Origin: Xanthomonas sacchari
GTDB taxonomy: Bacteria > Pseudomonadota > Gammaproteobacteria > Xanthomonadales > Xanthomonadaceae
Reading direction: 5' to 3'
NCBI RefSeq assembly: GCF_024266585.1
Contig: NZ_CP100647.1
Location: 4,569,001-4,633,000 of the forward strand
Length of the DNA stretch: 64,000 nt
A model generated the notes under the pieces. The model did not search any database. It saw nothing but the letters and a program-made list of their open reading frames with translations, and was not told where the DNA came from. Positions 60,339-64,000 of this stretch are shown piece by piece. Both the position numbers and the translations under genes were made by a program. Numbering within the stretch: position 1 is the stretch's first letter; each line of letters starts with the position of its first letter.

Positions 60339-61556
60339 ATGAAGACCCCTCGTTTGCTCGGCACCTTGCTCGCCGCGGCCGCCACGCTGTTCTCGGCCGG
60401 CGGCGCCTCGGCGCAGACCGTCACCGTCAATCCGTCCGAAGTCCACCAGACCATCCAGGGCTTCGGCGGCATGAACGGCGCCGGCTGGATCGCCGACCTC
60501 ACCCCGGCCCAGGTCGATCTGGCGTTCGGCAGCGACACGGGGCAGATCGGTCTGTCGATCATGCGCCTGCGCATCGATCCGTCCAGTTCCGGCTGGAGCC
60601 AGCAGGTGCCGTCGGCGGTACGCGCCCGCGCGCACGGCGCGGTGCTGCTGGCCACGCCGTGGTCGGCACCGGCCTACATGAAGTCGAACAACAACCTCAA
60701 CAATGGCGGCAAGCTGCTGCCGCAGTACTACGACGCCTACGCCAAGCACCTGCTGGACTTCACCGCCTACATGGACAGCAAGGGCGCGCCGATCTACGCC
60801 CTGTCGCTGCAGAACGAGCCGGACTGGCATCCGGACTACGAGTCGGGCGACTGGAACGGCACCGACTTCCTCAACTTCATCAGCGCGCAGGGCGCGAAGT
60901 TCGGCAAGTTCAAGCTGCTCGCCGCCGAGTCGCTGGGCTTCAACCCGGCATTGACCGACCCGGTGCTCAACAGCAGCGCCGCCCAGTACCTGTCGATCAT
61001 CGGCGGGCACCTGTATGGCGTGCAGCCCAAGGACTACCCGCTGGCGCGCAGCAAGGGCAAGCAGTTGTGGATGACCGAGCACTACACCGACAACACGGAT
61101 GGCAATGCCTGGCCGTCCGCGCTCGGCGTGGCCAGCGAACTGCACAACAGCATGCTCGCCAACTACAGCGGCTACATCTGGTGGTACATCCGCCGCAGCT
61201 ACGGGCTGATCGCCGAGAACGGCACGGTGAGCAAGCGTGGTTATGTGATGTCGCAATACGCGCGTTTCGTGCGCCCGGGCTCGGTGCGCATCAGTGCCAC
61301 CGCCGCGCCGTATAGCGACGTCGCAGTCAGCGCCTACAAGACCCCGAGCGGCAAGCTGGCTCTGGTCGTGGTCAATACCGGCACCCAGCATCGGCAGATC
61401 ACCGTGCGCGTTCCCGCCGGCAGCGCCACCGCGTTCACCAAGTACAGCACCTCGTCCAGCCTCAACGTCGGCTACGGCGGCAAGTACAGCGTCGCCTCGG
61501 GCCAGACCGTGGTCTACGTCGACCCGCAGAGCGTGGCCACGCTGGTCGGCGAGTGA
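60339..61556 (+). CDS. xynC: GH30 glucuronoxylanase (XynC-like)
   Basis: A 405-residue secreted enzyme: signal peptide to about residue 25, GH30 barrel with the general acid Glu in SLQNEPDW and nucleophile Glu in WMTEHYTD, followed by the small beta-domain. The RRSYGLI segment holds the arginine typical of the GH30_8 glucuronoxylanases, which need a glucuronic acid side chain on xylan. A perfect terminator follows. With the GH42 gene it forms a plant-cell-wall locus. Confidence 0.9.
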   Translation: MKTPRLLGTLLAAAATLFSAGGASAQTVTVNPSEVHQTIQGFGGMNGAGWIADLTPAQVDLAFGSDTGQIGLSIMRLRIDPSSSGWSQQVPSAVRARAHGAVLLATPWSAPAYMKSNNNLNNGGKLLPQYYDAYAKHLLDFTAYMDSKGAPIYALSLQNEPDWHPDYESGDWNGTDFLNFISAQGAKFGKFKLLAAESLGFNPALTDPVLNSSAAQYLSIIGGHLYGVQPKDYPLARSKGKQLWMTEHYTDNTDGNAWPSALGVASELHNSMLANYSGYIWWYIRRSYGLIAENGTVSKRGYVMSQYARFVRPGSVRISATAAPYSDVAVSAYKTPSGKLALVVVNTGTQHRQITVRVPAGSATAFTKYSTSSSLNVGYGGKYSVASGQTVVYVDPQSVATLVGE

Positions 61557-61585
61557 CCTGCGTGATGGCGTAAGTAGACCAGATC

Positions 61586-61616
61586 GACCCGCGGCAGCCG
61601 AGTGGTGCCGCGGGTC
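61586..61616 (+). terminator. Rho-independent terminator after the xylanase gene
   Basis: An 11-bp perfect stem (GACCCGCGGCA with its complement) and 9-nt loop are followed by TGTTTCTTA, beginning 29 nt past the stop. Confidence 0.85.
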
Positions 61617-61705
61617 TGTTTCTTACAGGCTTGCTTCTCGCGTCGGTGCGGTGCCGCGCCTTGCACGGCGGCACCGCGGTACGCCGCCGATACTGGGACT
61701 CGCGG

Positions 61706-62530
61706 TCAGCCCAACTTGGCCAGGAATGCCAGCAAGGCCTTATTGAACTCCTCGGCATGGCTGGTGTTGCAGCCGTGCGGCGCATCCTTCAGCAACACGA
61801 CGTCGCTGCCGGCGATGGCGCGGTGGGTGCGCTGGCCAGAGCCCTCGTACGGCACCGTGGCGTCGGAATCGCCGTGCAGCACCAGGGTCGGCACGTCGAC
61901 CTTCTTGAGATCCTCGCGGAAATCGGTGGTGCCGAACGCCTGCATGCAGCCCAGCGCCGCGGTCTGGTCACTCTGCAGGCAGAGCGCGATCGCCTCCTGG
62001 CGCTGCGCCTCGCTCACCTTCAGCGTGCCGTGCGCGCTGAAGAAGCCCCGGGTAAAGTCGTCGAAGAAGGTCTCGCGCGAGGCCTTCAGGCCCTGCTCCA
62101 TCTCCTGCGCCTGTTCCTTGCTCAGCGGCCCTTCCGGGTTGTCGTCGGTCTTGAGCATGTAGGGCGGCACCGCGGAGGCGAACACCACGCCGGCCAGCTT
62201 GTCGGTGCCATGCCTCGCCACGTAGCGCGCCACCTCGCCGCCGCCCATCGAGAAGCCCACCAGCACCGCATCGCGCAGCTGCTTGTCCTCGAGGATGCCG
62301 GCCAGGTCGTCGGCCAGGGTGTCGTACTCGTAGCCGTCGGCCGGCTTCTCGGAACGGCCGAAGCCGCGGCGGTCGTAGGCGATGACCCGGTAGCCGGCCT
62401 GTTGCAGCGGGCCGACCTGGTCCTTCCAGGCCTCGGCCGACAACGGCCAGCCGTGGATCAGGATCACCGGACGACCGGCACCGCCGGTATCTTCGACATG
62501 CAGGCGGACGCGCGCGCTGGTTGCAGCCAT
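61706..62530 (-). CDS. Alpha/beta hydrolase (non-heme haloperoxidase-like)
   Basis: A 274-residue alpha/beta-hydrolase: oxyanion motif HGWPLSAEAW, the nucleophile elbow GFSMGGGE (Ser), Asp in LHGDSDATVP and catalytic His in APHGCN. The layout matches the cofactor-free haloperoxidase/esterase group. The start is the ATG at 62530, after a GAGG ribosome site. Substrate unknown. Confidence 0.9.
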   Translation of the reverse strand: MAATSARVRLHVEDTGGAGRPVILIHGWPLSAEAWKDQVGPLQQAGYRVIAYDRRGFGRSEKPADGYEYDTLADDLAGILEDKQLRDAVLVGFSMGGGEVARYVARHGTDKLAGVVFASAVPPYMLKTDDNPEGPLSKEQAQEMEQGLKASRETFFDDFTRGFFSAHGTLKVSEAQRQEAIALCLQSDQTAALGCMQAFGTTDFREDLKKVDVPTLVLHGDSDATVPYEGSGQRTHRAIAGSDVVLLKDAPHGCNTSHAEEFNKALLAFLAKLG

Positions 62531-62631
62531 GGGCAGGACCTCGTGGTAGGGAGTCGCGGCAGCTTCCCTTGCCGCATGTCCTGCCCGCGTGATTGCCATG
62601 TGTCGGGTCGTTTAACGCGATGCGAAAGCGC

Positions 62632-64000
62632 TCAACCGATCCGCGACACGGCGCGCGTCAACTGGGCCAGGGCGTCCCGCGCGATGCTGTGGAATGCCGC
62701 GGACATGTGCGCGTCCTCGCTGACGCGCTCCCAGAACTGCACCGCCATGCCGGCCGCCGCGCGCCAGTCGTCGCGCTGATCCGGCGTCGGCAACGGCAGC
62801 GCATAGGCGCGCTCCACTACCTCGCCGCTGGCCGCGGGCCGGAACGCCATCGGCAGCATGTCGTAGACGGGGGCCAACGGCAGCGGCAAGGTATCGCCCA
62901 GGATCAGGCCAGCGTTACCCAGGTGCATATCGTTATTGCCGATCAATGCACCGAACCAACCGCACACGCGCAGGCGCTGCGCATCCGCGTGACTCAGCCA
63001 GCCCTCGCGCTGCAGTTGCGGCGCGAACAGCCACCAGTCGATGCGCCCATGGCCGAAGTAGGCCGCGTCCACTGGTGCCAAGGACACGAAGCCATGCCGC
63101 CCCAATGCGGGCGTGCGGTCGAACCGCGTCGACTGCAGGAACACGCGACCGTCGCTTTCGAGCAATTCGCTCTCTGCGGCGGCGATGCCATGCGCACGCA
63201 GGATATCGCCGGCCAGATGTTCGCAACGCAACAACTCACTCCAACGCTGCGCGGCCGGGGTCCCGGCGCGCTCGCTGAACTTGACGATGACTGGCGTGTA
63301 GCCGCCCTCCGCCTGCAGCGTTGCAGTGAACTTGGGTTGCTCGCCGCCGGCCGACGAACCCACCGCCTCGCCCAGCAAGGCGTGCTCGGCACGCTGCGGA
63401 TACAGACGACGCCGCTCCGCCTGCGGTATCACGTCAACTGGCTGCAGCGCCGCCTGCTGTGCGCGCTGCAATGCAAACTCGCCCAGCACCAGATCGCCGG
63501 GTTGATCGTCGCCATGCCGCAACAGAGCCAGCACCACATCGTCAGGCTGCCAACGCTGCAAATCCTGCGGTGCACCGATGTCCTCGGCCACGCGCCTCGC
63601 GAAAGCCCGGCCGAGGAAGCCCTGCGGACGCTGGTCGTCCAGGAACCACGGAAGCCCTGGAAACAGTCCATTGGCGAAGTCGCCATGGATCAGCGCCGGG
63701 CACGTGACCTGTGGAACGAACAGGTAGCCATCACCGTGCATGGCGTGCAGATGGCCGAGCGTTTCGGCACGACCGTGCGGATCGATGCGGAACAATGGCC
63801 AACGATGACCTGCACGGCCAAGTGACCGGGTGAGCGCATAGCGTGTCGCCCGGGCTTTGCCGATCCGCAGCACCTGCTCGCCAGCGCTGGCTAACAGGCG
63901 CGATACCGTCGGCTGACTGATCTCCAGCACTTCGCCGATGCGGGCGGCCGTCACCGCCTTTTCGCTGCGCAAGAGGGCGATAAGATCGCGTAGCCGGTCA
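62632..64000 (-). CDS. HipA-family Ser/Thr kinase (YjjJ-like), partial
   Basis: A HipA-like protein kept open to the right edge, so the N-terminus (at least a few residues) is outside. An N-terminal HTH-like segment (RIGEVLEISQPTVSRLLASAGEQVL) precedes the HipA kinase: SSAGGEQPKFTA loop, SELLRCEHLAGDILRAHGI, FDRTPALGRHGFVS, catalytic IGNNDMHLGNAG and PVYDMLPMAF. The fused HTH fits the YjjJ type, which needs no separate HipB. The stop is at 62632. Confidence 0.88.
   Translation of the reverse strand, partial: DRLRDLIALLRSEKAVTAARIGEVLEISQPTVSRLLASAGEQVLRIGKARATRYALTRSLGRAGHRWPLFRIDPHGRAETLGHLHAMHGDGYLFVPQVTCPALIHGDFANGLFPGLPWFLDDQRPQGFLGRAFARRVAEDIGAPQDLQRWQPDDVVLALLRHGDDQPGDLVLGEFALQRAQQAALQPVDVIPQAERRRLYPQRAEHALLGEAVGSSAGGEQPKFTATLQAEGGYTPVIVKFSERAGTPAAQRWSELLRCEHLAGDILRAHGIAAAESELLESDGRVFLQSTRFDRTPALGRHGFVSLAPVDAAYFGHGRIDWWLFAPQLQREGWLSHADAQRLRVCGWFGALIGNNDMHLGNAGLILGDTLPLPLAPVYDMLPMAFRPAASGEVVERAYALPLPTPDQRDDWRAAAGMAVQFWERVSEDAHMSAAFHSIARDALAQLTRAVSRIG

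Noticed and set aside
1-64000. CRISPR arrays, tRNA and rRNA genes
   Set aside because: No regularly spaced repeats of CRISPR type were seen (the clustered palindromes at 31.7-32.0 kb are REP-like), and no tRNA cloverleaf or rRNA sequence was recognised.

Overview
The window is very GC-rich, gene-dense proteobacterial chromosome. The gene content points to the Xanthomonadaceae, most likely a Xanthomonas: tandem engXCA-type cellulases, a GH30 glucuronoxylanase beside a GH42 beta-galactosidase, copies of the AGGAGCGGCTTCAGCCGCGA repeat, and an X-T4SS-type killing effector with a putative immunity lipoprotein. The genus is inferred; no rRNA or tRNA lies in the window.

Layout. 1-17,041 (all minus strand) is one long exopolysaccharide/O-antigen operon read right to left. 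It holds two degenerate AroQ-like proteins, a small protein, a lasso-type B2 (transglutaminase-like) protein, an ABC exporter, two Wzx-like flippases, a Wzz-like chain-length protein, a nucleotide-sugar epimerase, AsnB, a methyltransferase, glycosyltransferases and two Wzy/WaaL-type polymerases; the last gene runs off the left edge. 17.3-31.6 kb is housekeeping and secreted functions: an APC permease, an M28 peptidase, two tandem GH5-CBM2 cellulases, an M16 peptidase, a GAF protein with a decayed GGDEF-like tail, periplasmic trehalase and a lytic transglycosylase. 31.6-36.2 kb carries REP-like repeats, a PheC-like periplasmic dehydratase, a lipoprotein, and an IS110 element inserted at the edge of a REP hairpin. 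Its left non-coding end shows all four guide segments expected of a bridge RNA.

37.9-47.0 kb is the most unusual accessory locus. It looks like a lasso-like RiPP cluster: a 51-residue precursor, an asparagine-synthetase-like cyclase without the N-terminal Cys, a methyltransferase, a PqqD-like RRE protein, an HPr-kinase-like kinase, a sulfotransferase, a GNAT acetyltransferase, three tail-collar (MdpB-like) proteins, a small coupled ORF and an NTP_transf_5-type nucleotidyltransferase. It has no leader peptidase; the only B2-like protein in the window is in the exopolysaccharide operon about 22 kb away.

47.0-64.0 kb contains CorA, CycA, a DMT permease, an effector (GH19 lysozyme, PG-binding, XVIPCD) with its putative immunity lipoprotein, a methyltransferase, a LysR/quinone-reductase divergent pair, DUF1615 and DUF3817 proteins, the GH42/GH30 divergent pair, an alpha/beta hydrolase, and a HipA/YjjJ-like kinase cut by the right edge.
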